From assembly GCA_028023455.1 (NCBI GenBank), contig JAQFVV010006197.1:16923254-16987253 (forward strand): a stretch of 64,000 nt of DNA, in the 5' to 3' direction. Position 1 is the first letter of the stretch, and the number at the start of each line of letters is the position of its first letter. Positions 46,987-59,007 of the stretch are shown piece after piece. A program made the position numbers and the translations under genes. The DNA is from Epiperipatus broadwayi (lineage: Eukaryota > Onychophora > Udeonychophora > Euonychophora > Peripatidae). A model generated the notes under the pieces. It was given only the letters and a program-made list of their open reading frames with translations, did not search any database and was not told the DNA's origin.

Positions 46987-47345
46987 TAAGTATGTCATTC
47001 ATATGAACTATATTAGGGGATTGACAGACCATGAAAGCACGGAGCACCTTAATGTCAAATTACAAATTGGCTTTTCTGCAGCTGGCTAGGACCAAATACA
47101 AAAATGCCAGTCATTTTTGTATTTTTTTTAAAAATAAATATATATATTTTAATTAGTTGCTTTAACAATTTTTTTTTAAAGATTTACTGTAAATGTTTTT
47201 TTTTTTTTAATTAACATTACTAATTTATAAAAGTTCATTAACATTGCTAAGTATGTCATTCATCTGAACTATATTAGGGGATCAATTGACAGACTATAAA
47301 GTATGGAACGCCTTAATGTTGAATTATGAATCGTCATTTGTAACT
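46987..47345. repeat. Imperfect duplication, about 261-bp spacing
   Basis: TAAGTATGTCATTCAT at 46,987 recurs at 47,248, each followed by GAACTATATTAGGGGAT, GACAGAC, and TTCTGCAGCT. The intervening 100 bp differs. Confidence 0.8.
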
Positions 47346-47857
47346 GTTTCTGCAGCTACATGAGAACCTTTATCATGAAATATATATACTATACCTCTTG
47401 TATTGATTTTTTTCCCTGGTTTTTATTTAATGGTGGAATTACTTCCTTCACATAAACATAATGGTAGTGACATCATCAGACAAAAACATTCATTCACCAA
47501 TTAGAGAACAAAGAAAATATAGATTTTATATATGATTATTTATACAGTATATGAACACTGATGGACTGCTTATCAACATATATGCTTTTTACCTATGATT
47601 TAAGATCAAGAAATATGTCGTCTTTCTTCTCAATTGCTTGAGAATTCTTAAATAAAATATTAGTTGAGTTTTCTTGAAGGCAGAATGAATGTGTGTATGA
47701 AAATTGATATTTACAATCATGTCAGACAAAACTAAATCATGGTTCTTATTCTCAAGAGGCTGTAAAGCCACTAGTCAATATAGCAGTTGGTGACCAAAAG
47801 CAGAGAGTGCAAAGAATTCCCTCATCGCAGACCCAATAATGACTTTTTATTTATATA
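47346..47857. other. AT-rich stretch without identifiable gene
   Basis: No feature recognised up to the TA at 47,856-47,857 that flanks the next element. Confidence 0.35.
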
Positions 47858-48664
47858 CATCTGGGTCTCATTTTATGCGGATTATTTTAATGCGATTTTG
47901 AAGTTATGCAATTCATATTTCTTCTTAATATCTTTCATATTTCATTATATTTATTAGATATCAAGAAATTTAAATTATTAATAACATATTTTGACTTGAA
48001 ATACTTTTTTTTCTTTCAAAAATATAACGTTATATTAGCAGCTAATATGGCCTAAAGAATCTTAGTTTCTATGTAAATAACCTACTTATACTAATGAGTA
48101 AATAATACAATTCAAAAATTTTAAACTTTTAAAACATACAGAAATAATTTTTTAGATTGTTAAAATAAATAACAAAGATTTTATTAATGCTTTAAACTGA
48201 AAATAATCTTTCTAATGATAATGTATATTCTTTTTGTTTTGATTGCAATCTCATTTTTTTAATATAGAAGCAGAAAACCATTCACACAGCACAAGACTGA
48301 AAGTGGCGCTAGTTGTACATCACATCATGAATCTGATATCAGTTCACAAACGAATGCTAGTGGTAATGATTAAAATATGTATGACAAAATGTAAAATTAA
48401 ATACTGTAGTTAATAAAAAAAGTTTGTCTTGTATTAATTTTTTTCAAATATTTAAAATTTTTTATTAGTTATACTTTATTTCTTTATTTTTTTAATGCGA
48501 ATTTTAAAGTAATTTTTCCTTGTTGCTTTGCTTTTATACGATTTCTGAAAATTACTGGAACATATCACCCATTTTTCAAGGTAAGTTAAGTCTATTTTTT
48601 GTGCGATTTCTTTTGTGCGCGTTTTCTGAGGAACCTATCTACCACATAAATCGAGACACAGGTG
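47858..48664. mobile_element. Tigger-like nonautonomous element, copy 2
   Basis: Ends CATCTGGGTCTC and GAGACACAGGTG with flanking TA (47,856-47,857 and 48,665-48,666), length 807 bp. The first 65 bp and the last 270 bp match the copy at 24,947-25,818, while the middle differs. At about 48,270-48,374 an open run ends ...SHHESDISSQTNASGND before a TAA. It looks like the acidic C-terminal tail of a transposase, absent from copy 1. Copy 2 therefore seems to be a deletion derivative that kept the end of the gene. Confidence 0.82.
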
Positions 48665-48779
48665 TACTTATAATTGCATATCGCTTTCAAATGAAGGAAG
48701 ATTACATTAATTGAAAGAATAGTCTTAATATTAAATAGGATATAGTTAGACTAAAGTGATCACATATTTTGCTATATAG

Positions 48780-51215
48780 GCACTAATATTGGAAGTACGA
48801 ATGGAGTTGGATTCATTATAAATTAGAAGTGGAAGAACAATATTGTGGAGATTGATGGTGTATCAGACAGAGTGGCAAAATTGGATATTCAATTTAATGC
48901 CCCAACAAGTTCTCCATCTAATGAAGACAAGGCTTTTGATCAGACCAAACAACCTTTTTAAAATTGTAATGGAAGATTTTAACAAATGATTGAAAGATAA
49001 AAGTGCTGTAGTTAAATTTGCTTATGGTGGTAGAAATTAGACAAAGCACAGCTGTTGGAGTTTGTAGAAATAAAACAACTATATTATGAATTCTTTAGTT
49101 GAGAAAAATGCTAAATGGAAATAGAAATGAAAGCATCCAAATGAAGGTACAGCAGGATTGGATTACGTTTTAACTAACAGAACATATATATTTTAAGATT
49201 GTAATGTTCTTAATAAATGCAACACAGAAGTAATTTTTATGTAAAATATGTGTTAATGTAAACTAGAGAGACAAAAATTATTAAGAAAAACAGTATTGAC
49301 AGTTGATATTCCTACCTTTAAGAAATATTCAAAAGAATTTAAATTAGAACTTGCAAATCATTTTAAAATATTAACAGATTTTCAGGATGGTTTAGATTTG
49401 AATGAAATGAATAGAAAAATAACTGATAATAAGAAAGCAACAATTTACCAGTAAATTTTCTGGTGAGACAATACAATGTATGAAGAAATATGAAAATATA
49501 TTGAATATCTGGTTTTGTAAAATGGCATGAAAAACAGTTAATAAATTACTAATGAAAGCTATTGAAGAGAATAAGTCTCAAAAGTGTAAAATAACATTTT
49601 GGAATTGGTAGAAAACTTATTTCTGCAATAAGAAAAAAAGATATAACTACTACAAAAAAGTGAGATGATATCAAGAAATATGTGGAAAAGTTCTACGAAG
49701 AAATTACATAGCAATAAAAAACAAGAATGAAAGTATCCTCTTCAATTGCTATATCTTCCAAATTGTCCATTATTTTAAATTAAGAAGCGAAATATGCAAT
49801 TAAATCTATGAAAAAGAAAGAAAAAGTTCCCAGCAATGATGGAATTATAATCAATATCTTAAAAGCACGTGAAAAAATAGAAAAATTGTTGGCAAAGTTA
49901 TATACCAAATGTCTAAATGATAAAGATATACCAGATAATTGGAAGAATGCAGTAATAATTTTGATATTTAAAAAAGATAATTAAAAAAATATTAGAAACT
50001 ACAGACCTGTCAGGTTTTTTAATCAGTTCTATACAAAAAATTTTCTAAGATAAAACAACTCATCTACAGCAAATTTAGAATTTTAATCAAATAAAAAAAA
50101 CAAGGAGGGGAGGATTTTAGCATAGTGGAATACATCCAAGTATTGAGAGAAGTTATAGAAAGAATCAATGAATTATCATTATGTTTTGAATTTATGAACT
50201 ATAAAAAGGCATTTAATTCTATAAGTCTTTCTTCAGTAATTAAAACATTAAATCATCAAGATATAGACTAAGGATATTGTCATATTCTGAAGAATATTTA
50301 TCAAAATTCAATAGCAATGACTAGATTACATAGTAATACTATGAAAATTAATATTAAAAAGATTGTATGACAAAGTGATCCCACATTTCTTAAACTTTTT
50401 ATAGCAGTTTTGCAAGAAGTATTTTGATGATTAAAATGAAAAGCTATGGGATTAAAAATACATGGAGATTATTTAAGTCATTCTAGATTTTGCAGATGAT
50501 GTAATTATTTTTGCAAATAATGTTTTAGAACTTCAGGGAATGTTGCAAGAGTTATCAAATGAAAATAAAAAAGAATTAAAGATAAATGCTAAAAAGACTA
50601 AAGTAATGTGTATGGGTTTTCTCAAAAGAAGAAAATAAAGATTGATAATGAATTAGAAAAGGTTAACAACTACAAATACTTTAGTCAAATTATTAATACA
50701 GATGGAAACATAATAGATTAAATTAATCATAAAATTAAACTTGGATAGAATGTTTTTGGTAAAAACAACTTAAAAGGAAATATGCCTGTGTTTGAAAAGG
50801 TTCTAAAAACATGTTTTACCAATGCTTGCTTGTGGATGTAGAACTTAACAGATATAAAGACTTCAGACCACTCAACAAAGTATGGAGAGATGTATATTAG
50901 AAGTAACAAGAAGGGTTGAAAACACAATACTTAAGGTTAGAGATGCACAGGTATTATTGACATCATTGAAAGAATTAACAGACTGAAGTGGAGCTAGGCT
51001 GGATACAACAGTAAAAAAGATAATAATAGATGAACAGTTGAAATCTTAAACTGGATTCCAAGAGATTGTAAAAGGCTTATAAAGAGATCATGTGTAAAAT
51101 GGATGAATGAAATAAGGAAATTTACTGTTATGATGTGAAGAGAGACAGGAAATCAGAAAAACTGGATTAAACTTGGAGAGAGCTTCATCCTGCAATGGAT
51201 CAATTGTTGACAATA
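48780..51215 (+). pseudogene. Near full-length decayed LINE: APE endonuclease plus reverse transcriptase
   Basis: One ORF2-like coding region of a non-LTR retrotransposon, same family as 59,008-59,995. APE endonuclease: SDRVAKLDIQFN (about 48,868-48,905), then text matching the QLLEFVE and later IDYVLT blocks (to 49,200). RT: NILKAREKIEKLLAKLYTKC with PDNWKNAVI (about 49,845-49,960), FMNYKKAFNSI (about 50,190, family F-D-Y-x-K-A-F-D-S), then DFADDVIIFANN (50,485-50,520), where the catalytic AD-D is kept, and TNTLVKLLIQMET-type text. The C-terminal tail ends near CTTCATCCTGCAATGGATCA. Many stops and frameshifts make it inactive. Clade is probably RTE-like, from memory of similar arthropod elements; not certain. 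The 5' end abuts the Tigger-like element with only about 115 bp between. Confidence 0.82.
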
Positions 51216-52831
51216 ATGACTGCTATTTATAAAACTCCTTGGTTCTTTGACTTAAAGCATTATCTATTCCGTGTGTAGCTACTCCTTCTTCATTCCTTTT
51301 TCCCACCACACATGAAATTCCCTACCTTCTTTATTTACTATGCTAACACTCTAAATAGCTATTTTTACAATAAATTTATTTTAATTCTAATGGATTTGAA
51401 TATACAGTGGCAAATGTCTGAAATGCTCAGTCCTGAAAAACAATACTTATTGTGATAGTTTTCTATTCATTTTCCTTGATGAAGATATCATACATTTGTC
51501 ATTATTTCCACTGACTGCATTTTGCGAAATATACACTGAACTGACAGCTCTGCATCTGCCATATCCATTAATTTGAGTAAAATACTTTTCTATATTAACA
51601 ATTCATTGACATTTTTTTTAGAGCTATGATTAGTTACCACAAGAATGAGTAATTGTAAGATTAAAAAGGATGTAAACGATTAATTATAAAAATCAAACTA
51701 CTACAAGCAGAACTCTTAGTTTCTGTTGGTATGATTTTTTTTTTTTTTAAAAAAAGACTAGCCATAACTTTTAATTATCTAATCCATTTAATCTCTTCAC
51801 TCTTCTCTAGAGCTATATACTGTAAAATTGAGTTATGAATGAACACCAGACGATATAATTCTATATCACTATCCCCAAACTTATTTCTAGATTTTGCCTT
51901 TTGTAAATGAGAACTAAACTGAAACTAATGCATTTACGCTACATGCATATACCTAGAAGGCATTATTATACCATCTGATGTCCACTGTTAACTCAAGTTT
52001 ATAATAAATGCCTCCAATAAAATACGGAAAAGAACTACTCTTGGAAACATTCGATTAAACATATGGGAAAACCATGCAATATTGTTGGTATTACTCTCAC
52101 TGGCAAATAATTATAAGTGCTATAAAATGTTTTCCCATTAAACAAAGTCAGAAGTTCTTAGTTTAGGTCATAGGCCCAGAGACCCTGTTAGCCTGATGTA
52201 TCATTCCACATTAAGCAATTCAAGATTTTAGCAATTTTGAATTTTTTCACATATCGCTGCTCTAACACATAAATATATAGACAAATAAATACAGTATATT
52301 ACCTTACTTCAATTTTAACATAACGAGGAAAAATGGCAGATAATATGCATGCACATATATGTCATCTAAGAGAAAATTCAACTTCTATTTTAATGCTGTC
52401 AACCCATGCTTGTATGTCTAAAATTGTAGCTTTAATTGTTTGTTTGTTTGTTTTTTTGTAAAAACTATTAAAAAAAAAATTTTACAAAAAAATAATCATG
52501 GAAAATTCCTTGATAGGTATTATGAGTGTCTCTTTTAAATGACAATGTTTTTATCTCTGCTCAATCTTAAAAACAAATCAATAAGCAGAATATTATGGAA
52601 TCAATTGTTAAAAATAACAAAACCGAGTCATTCTTTTATTAATTGCAATTATCAAATTCTGTAAATAACTACTTAACTTTTTCTTACAAGATCATAAAAA
52701 AAAATTAAAATAACATGTTTTGACAAAAATAAAAGTATATTTTAAAATAACTGACAGAATGAAAAAAAATAAAGAAACATTCTTTTTACAAAATAAATAA
52801 ATTATTACAATTTCAATCATTCTTAAAAATG
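51216..52831. other. AT-rich stretch without identifiable gene
   Basis: A T15/A7 junction followed by GACT lies at about 51,737-51,756. TTCACTCTTCTCTAGAG near 51,800 resembles 10,165. No gene recognised. Confidence 0.35.
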
Positions 52832-52947
52832 TTTTTTTTTTTTTTTCATATGTCATAGCATCGGCCGAGACGCGAACCCACAACCGTCTGCAACCAACTA
52901 CTTGCTTGCATGGCGGCTGCGATACCTCTCGGCTAACAACACAAGAC
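52832..52947 (-). mobile_element. tRNA-derived SINE, copy 3 (minus strand)
   Basis: On the minus strand it reads from GTCTTGTGTTGTTAGCCGAG through an A box (TAGCCGAGAGG) and a canonical B box (GGGTTCGCGTCTC) to GCTATGACATATGAAAA and a poly(A) run (the T run at 52,832-52,846). The 5' end and the tail match copies 1 and 2. The middle is longer, with a GC-rich anticodon-arm region (GCAGCCGCCATGCAAGCAAG). The flanks TTAAAAATG (left) and TTAAAATGAG (right) may be an imperfect target duplication. The B box is better preserved than in copies 1 and 2. Confidence 0.8.
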
Positions 52948-53365
52948 TATGTTAAAATGAGATTGTACTCATTTTCAAAAAAAAAATTTTTTTTAAAAAG
53001 CTAACATTGTTTAATTTCAAATGTATATACAATCATATATAATATCTCTTATCCCTATCAAATAAAATAATTTAAATTTTGCTAATATCAACAACTGATA
53101 AAATGGGCTAAAATAAAGTAATAATATACTTTATAGTATATAAAACAAGTGCACTGATCATAAATATAAAATATATCAAAATATTAATATCAAACTTTTG
53201 TTTTAAATACAAAGATCCTTTTTTAAATGTTTATTTTTAAATGGCACGAGAAAATTGATATAACATCAATTTCTAAAATCCAAATCTAATAAATTATGTA
53301 ACAAGAGGCCAACCACAAAAATAATATTGATGTGCATATTAAAGACTTTGTAAACTAAGGATATA
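52948..53365. other. AT-rich stretch without identifiable gene
   Basis: A and T runs; nothing recognised. Confidence 0.35.
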
Positions 53366-53432
53366 ATTATAATTAGAGAGGATTTGAAACCCAGATTTTC
53401 AAGTTCCCTTTAGTCATCCACTCCGTCTTGAT
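53366..53432 (+). repeat. Partial copy of the 3715-type interspersed repeat
   Basis: GAGGATTTGAAACCCAGATTTTCAAGTTCCC ends with a TCATCCACTC-CGTCTTG block that parallels 3761-3815. It lies directly upstream of the PLE fragment. Confidence 0.7.
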
Positions 53433-53589
53433 CAGAACTATTGAAGGATTTTATATTAAAATAAATAATCCACTATCTGAACAAATAGATTCCAAAAAAT
53501 GGATTAGTCTACAACACATACAACATGAATTTAAGAATCTTTCCCTCTTTGAATAAGTTATTAAATAATGCTAAGGATAAATTGCCTTT

Positions 53590-53931
53590 AGAGCTGGCCC
53601 AACAAGTAGTTTATAAAATTGAATGCAGCAACTGCTTGTGCAAGTTTTTTGGAGAATTGTGAGTGAATATATCTATTAGGATAGCTCAGCACAGATATTT
53701 ATATAATAGGGCAAAAAGAATGATGAGTACAGATTGATATTTTTGGAATATGAATGTGAATCTGGCCATGCATTTAACTTGACGACTGCTAAAATAGTTT
53801 GTCGGAAAAAGAAGATACAAAAACATAAGGTTAAAGAAACCTGGATCATTGCAAAAGGCCTCTACATAGTGAATAAAAAAGTCATGTGTTCCACTATCAA
53901 GAAAATGGAACATTTGAATAAATTTGCATAA
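53590..53931 (+). pseudogene. GIY-YIG fragment of a Penelope-like element
   Basis: About 53,600-53,640 reads AQQVVYKIECSNC followed by FFGE, the first half of a PLE GIY-YIG domain (pattern V-Y-x-I-x-C-x-x-C and later G-E-T; the final T codon is a stop here). Then RIAQHRYLYN (about 53,675-53,705). The second half lies in the ORF at 53,734-53,931: ESGHAFNLTTAKIVCRKKKI, matching the GH-x-F-D-W-x-x-A-x-I block, with N in place of D, then KETWIIAKGL where the catalytic Glu is expected. It is a different copy from the element at 17.7-19.6 kb; the sequences diverge strongly. No RT part and no inverted ends were found. Confidence 0.72.
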
Positions 53932-55342
53932 GGCACAATATATTTAAATATTAGACTATTCAAATGAAAAGCCTATGAATATGACAAGAATTGTCAAAAG
54001 CATGCTAAACAAATAAGAAAATAATTGTTTAAAACCATAATACCTTTTCTGAATAAATGTTTGAAATATTTATATAGATATAATAAACATTTTTTAAATA
54101 TTGCTAAGGATGCAAAATTTCTCACTGCAGTAGTAATATTTTCAATATGATGATGCACTAATTACCAGCTAGTTTTATTTATTCTAGCAGAAAAATATTA
54201 TCATCAAACTAAGAAAAATATATCTTTTAAATTTTTTATATTTTTACAAAATTAATCTAGGTTATTTTTTTTAACATATTAAAAACTTTTATAACTGTTA
54301 ATAGTATGGAAAGTAGAGTGCAGATGAGGTGAAACCAATCATCATCAAAAGTATTATTGTTTTTACTGAGCATAAAAAAATGAGCAAAAATCAGCATTTG
54401 GAATAAATAATATAAACAATACTCATATAGAGTCAACAGTCGTTTCTTGTGACTGGATTTAAAGTGACATAACATAAAATGTTAGGCTAATCATCAATAA
54501 GCCAATATCAAACTTGGGCATGTTATAAAAGCAATCATCAATATTTAAGTTGCATGCACATACATAAATGCTAAAAATAATTATAAAATTAATCCTACAT
54601 CAAACATATTGGCATTATATAACAAAGCTGACTATTATCAATGCTCCTGGATATCAGATATCATTAGTGTATTGGAATAGCAACACACAAATTATCAAAT
54701 CTATAAAATAAAATACAGTACCTAGACTTTAAAAGTGACATTTATGACACTAATGCTATTCAAATAATTCTACAGAGAACCATCGGGATGTCCACAGACA
54801 TACACTGACACAGATGAATTGCAAATATTATTATATCCAAACAATTTTTGGGATTGCAAGGAGCCTAGAGACTGTGAACAAGAGAAAATATTCTACACCG
54901 GGATCAATTACACACACAATGATAATAAGCAAAAGACATTGTAAAAAAATAACTTCATAAATTATTTAGTATTAGTTAATAAATAAACCAAAAATAAAAA
55001 TGTAAAAAATGATGTAATAAACCTAAAGTTAATACACCTACTGATCCACCCTATCTTATGCAATACACATAAAATTTCATATAATAAATTTAAATATTAT
55101 TCTCTTCTGATTTTTCTTAATTAATTAACATTTAATCTAAATAACTTATTCCCTTATAATAAGCAAATCCTAGTATTTAACAAGAAAAAAATAAATAAAT
55201 TTGACCTTTCGTCTCTCTTTTCTTTTGAAAATGAGACTATCCCCCATACCATTTTAACCAAGTTTTTAAAAAAATATTTTTAACAAATTATAAAAAAAAT
55301 TATTCAGTATTCTAAATTATTCAATTCTTTATAAAATAACAT
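53932..55342. other. AT-rich stretch with one candidate exon
   Basis: Otherwise featureless. The ORF at minus 54,257-54,475 is a chance frame. See the candidate exon at 54,766-54,951. Confidence 0.35.
54766..54951 (+). CDS. Possible terminal exon of unknown gene (weak)
   Basis: An open stretch of about 58 codons ends in TAA. It includes PSGCPQTYTDTDELQ and NNFWDCKEPRDCEQEKIF, with four Cys and varied composition at about 39% GC in a background of about 22%. A possible splice acceptor, TTCTACAG, precedes it (54,768-54,775), and AATAAA-like signals follow within 40 bp. No family recognised and no neighbouring exon found. It may equally be a decayed transposon fragment. Confidence 0.3.
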
Positions 55343-55720
55343 TAATAAATGAAAATTGTGTACACATCAATTGGTTTATTCTTTTGTAGTTGCCTAATTG
55401 AATCGTTTTGTAAATCTTGCAGGTAATAGTTTAGTCTTTCACAATAGTTATTTTCATCCATCTTTTTTTTTTTTTCTTTGTAGCTCCAGATTTCCGATTT
55501 AACAATTATTTTCATTTTAGGTTTTCTTTTTTCCCCTTTCGTAGCTCCAAATTTACAATTTAACATATATTTTCATTCCATTTTTCATTTATTTAGTGTT
55601 TTCTTTTTTTTTCCAATTATTTTTATTGCATTTTCCATTCATTTAGCTTTTCCTTTTATAGCTGCAGGTTTCCAATTTAACAATTATTTTCATTGTAGGT
55701 TAATATAATTTTGAGTCGGT
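55343..55720. repeat. Degenerate tandem repeat, about 66-120 bp units
   Basis: TTTGTAGCTCCAGATTTCC followed by GATTTAACAATTATTTTCAT recurs at about 55,480, 55,540 and 55,655 with changes. In the minus frame the repeat gives KIIVKSEIWSYKEKKKK-like text, which explains the 74-codon ORF at 55,342-55,566. Coding is not claimed. Confidence 0.65.
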
Positions 55721-56179
55721 CATGATTTTGGAAGAATCAATGCATAAGACCTGTTGAAAGTTTCTCTCAAGAGTATTTTCCATTTCCATTTTTTTTTAAT
55801 AAACTTGATTACATAAATAGGTCTGTACTGGCAGCTTTTAACAAGAGCTTAGCGTGTAATAAATTCAATAAAATTATATTGCTTTGCAACATCATTCCTA
55901 ACTCAAAAACTACATTAACCTTTACCGAATCCTCATCAGTCATTTTCATCAGTTGTGTTACCTAGCTCCTTTTGTATCCAAGGTGTTATGTTTTGATATT
56001 TGCATTGACAATGTTCAACAGTAGTAATGTAAACTTGCAGTCTTTGATTTCAGCATATGCATGTAATATTCAGATATTAGTTTGTATGACCTTAATTTAT
56101 TTATTTACTATATTGTAAATATATAAATCAATGATTTTATAATTTATATAAATGTAAACTAAAACAATGGGGCCAATTT
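55721..56179. other. AT-rich stretch without identifiable gene
   Basis: Nothing recognised. Confidence 0.35.
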
Positions 56180-57240
56180 TTCAAGTCTTTAATGGATTTG
56201 TAAATGTAGATGATAACAATCAATCCTTGGACTGCCTAATTTATAAAATTTCATATAAAGTTTGTGGAGTTTATTATGTGGATATGAGCAATGATTATAT
56301 CAGTGCTAAGAGAAATCAATATACAAATGCAGTCAAGTAGTATTTGTTATCATCTCTCACTTTTAGGGGTGATAGGTTAATTAGAAAAAAGTACAAAGAG
56401 TAATAGAAAGATATGCATTAGATGCATATTTGTGGACGGCAAAGGAAGCAATTCAAGGAGAAATGTGATGGTCAAGTTTTTATGAGATGCAAAAAAAAAA
56501 AAAATGAAAATGTTCAGTAGATTACAATTTATGGATACTAAGAAAATAGCTAAAATAGTACTTAATTAGGCAACAAGATGGATGAGAAAGGTAATACAAT
56601 ATGCAGAAGATTTGAATCAAGACTCTTATGACAATATATTTGTACAAAAGATGGGATGATTGCGTTAGGATAATTATTGGGTGTTATAGTGGCAAGGAAT
56701 GGAATAGAAGAATAGATGCATTAATAAAAAATAGGGACTTGGAGAAATATTATAGAGAGTAAAAAGGGTTCAAATATAGACCAAAGTAAACAGAACATTC
56801 GATATGAATTAATTTACAATAATATCAAGGACAGTTTAAGGCTTGAACAGAATCATTAGCAACAAGGAAATATACACATAAATGAATAAGTGGGAGTGAT
56901 TAGTCTGCAAATTATATAAGGAAGGCATATAAAATATTAGGCATCTGCTGATTAAATGTAAATGCTTACAAGCAGAAAGGGTACAAATAATGAAGTTGTG
57001 GAAGAATAAATATAAACAAAGTGATGATACAGAATGGGATAGAGCAGCATAGAGAAGAATATGAAAAAAATTGGGTGGGGAATGGAAAGAGATGGTAAGG
57101 TGGCTAACAGGTTTCTCTGGGCATAGTAACTGAGAGATTCATGACTTCAATAAAGGAGAAGCCATAGCACATCACATAATTTTTCCTGGGTCTTCTCTGC
57201 CCTTCCATTTATACATTGGAAGAGAACATATGGAAACATA
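56180..57240 (+). pseudogene. Decayed retroelement coding region, family uncertain
   Basis: Several frames read as protein-like text. About 56,230-56,290 gives DCLIYKISYKVCGVYYVDMS, which resembles the start of a PLE GIY-YIG domain. About 56,580-56,660 gives MRKVIQYAEDLNQDSYDNIF, then VQKMG. About 56,935-57,005 gives RHLLIKCKCLQAERVQIMKL, close to the C-terminal cysteine-histidine block of some LINE ORF2 proteins (H-L-L-x-x-C). Composition is varied and GC higher than background. Stops and frameshifts occur every 20-60 codons. The mixed signals could be one unknown element or two nested ones. Confidence 0.4.
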
Positions 57241-57740
57241 GTTTTATCCACTTTTTATCAGCATTTTTTTATTTATCATAAAAAGTAAGTTATATAATAG
57301 TTACAATTATTTAAAAAAAGAAAAAATTTTCAATAAGTTTCATTTTATATTGTAGATTTTGAAAAACAAAATAGACATTTTCTATTGTAGATTTTCAAAG
57401 ACACATGATATCTAAGTTATCGGAAAATATTAGAATTCAGATGTTTAGTTCTTATATTTGTTATATAATATTTTAAAAATTGTAATGTGTATACAAATGA
57501 TTCAAGACTTGATTTATATAATAATGCATTTCAATAAATAATAAAGAAATAATCTTTTTTGTATATATACATGTTTGAAAAAGCAAATATAAGTACTTTT
57601 TTAAAAAATTTATATATATTTATAACATTGTTCAAAAAAAAATTCCCCCCCCCCCTTCTTTGACATATAAAAAAATACAAAATATATAAAAATGCATAAT
57701 TTCAATCATATATTTGAAAAAAATATTAAACACTTTAAAA
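57241..57740. other. AT-rich stretch without identifiable gene
   Basis: A C11 run lies at about 57,645-57,655. Nothing recognised. Confidence 0.35.
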
Positions 57741-58255
57741 GTTAACCATTTTGTTGGATCCAACCCATGCAGCAGACTTTCTTCCTGAAATTAGCAATTG
57801 TCGAAAAAGCAATAGACTCTTCCGTACCTGCTCATTATCTTTCATGACACTTAATACTTTATACCATCTGGATGCTCTTCGATGCAAAATTCATGCAATA
57901 CAATATCTTTATATTTTTGGAAACTTTCTGGTTTGTGGGACGATTTCCATCAGCGATTTTCTGATAGGAATGAGCACATAGCAATGCCGTTTTGTGATGC
58001 TTCTCCATTCTATTTAATAAAACATAATTCTTTAAAGTTTAAACCACTAGGGTGTTCGATAGGAATCCCCTGCATCAATCTTAAATAACTTTATCTTAAG
58101 GAATCAATTGTCATTTGCTTGGAATGACTCATGTTTTTAAAGACTTGCTTTCTTCTTACACCTTCCATTTTTCAATCTTTAATTTTTACTCTTCTGCATA
58201 CCTCTTCATACAGTTCTTTTGAGCTGTTTTCATGTTCTCTCTGAGCTAACATTGC
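57741..58255 (-). pseudogene. Decayed ORF of unknown family in one frame
   Basis: On the minus strand one frame from about 58,250 to 57,741 (about 170 codons) reads continuously as varied protein text with about seven stops and no frameshift. Examples are LAQREHENSSKELYEEVCR, LMQGIPIEHPSGLNFKELCF, KPESFQKYKDIVLHEFCIEE and SRYGRVYCFFDNC. Retaining a single frame with varied composition is unlike chance ORFs here. A frame change near 58,250 may extend it upstream (KVEVKKWKVEQ). I do not recognise a family; a transposon-derived gene is the default. The plus-strand ORFs at 57,751-58,088 are shadows. Confidence 0.5.
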
Positions 58256-59007
58256 TCAACTTTCCATTTCTTGACTTCCACTTTAATCTTCAATACTCAA
58301 TCCTACACTTGTTCTATTACTGTTCTTAAAAAAAAAATTATTCCATTTATATATCAATTGAAAAATAACAATCTCTTCAGAGATAAAGATCTTGATTACT
58401 TCTTTATTTAATGAAAAATATTTTATTTATATTCTAGATCCTAATTCTTTTTTGTTTTCATTGTTATGTTTTTCAAAAATAAAATTTATAAAAAATGAGC
58501 TATAGTTAATAAAGTTAAATCTTCATATTATTATTATTATTAAAATGACTCAAATTTTTATCTTATAATTATTTCACATACATAAAGCTTTTAATAAATT
58601 TAACCAAGTTAATCCTATTTAACAACTAGGTTATCATGTGGACAATTATGAAAAAAAATAATTATTCTCAATATAAAGAGAATTTTTCGTTAATATGTTT
58701 TTATTTAACTTTTTTTTTTTTCTGTCTTTCTTTCTATGAAATTTAATTTTCACCCAACTCTTCATACATATGTATTTCTGATGACTACATTTTTTTAGTT
58801 TATAAATAATTTTAGCAACAAAAAGAGTAGCAAAAAAATTAAATTTATGATTTCATATGAAATTTACTATTCTTTACAAAACTGCCATATAGTATAGCAG
58901 TACTATTACAGAAAAAAATTAATAAATTGAAGGGGGGAAAAAATCATTAAACCAGAATACTATTCATTAATGTACACAGCAAAGTCATAATTTTCTAATC
59001 AAAATAA
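58256..59007. other. AT-rich stretch without identifiable gene
   Basis: Nothing recognised up to the LINE 3' tail. Confidence 0.35.

Noticed and set aside
57640-57660. C-run and other homopolymers as regulatory elements
   Set aside because: Homopolymers of all four bases are common here, and nothing links this one to a gene.
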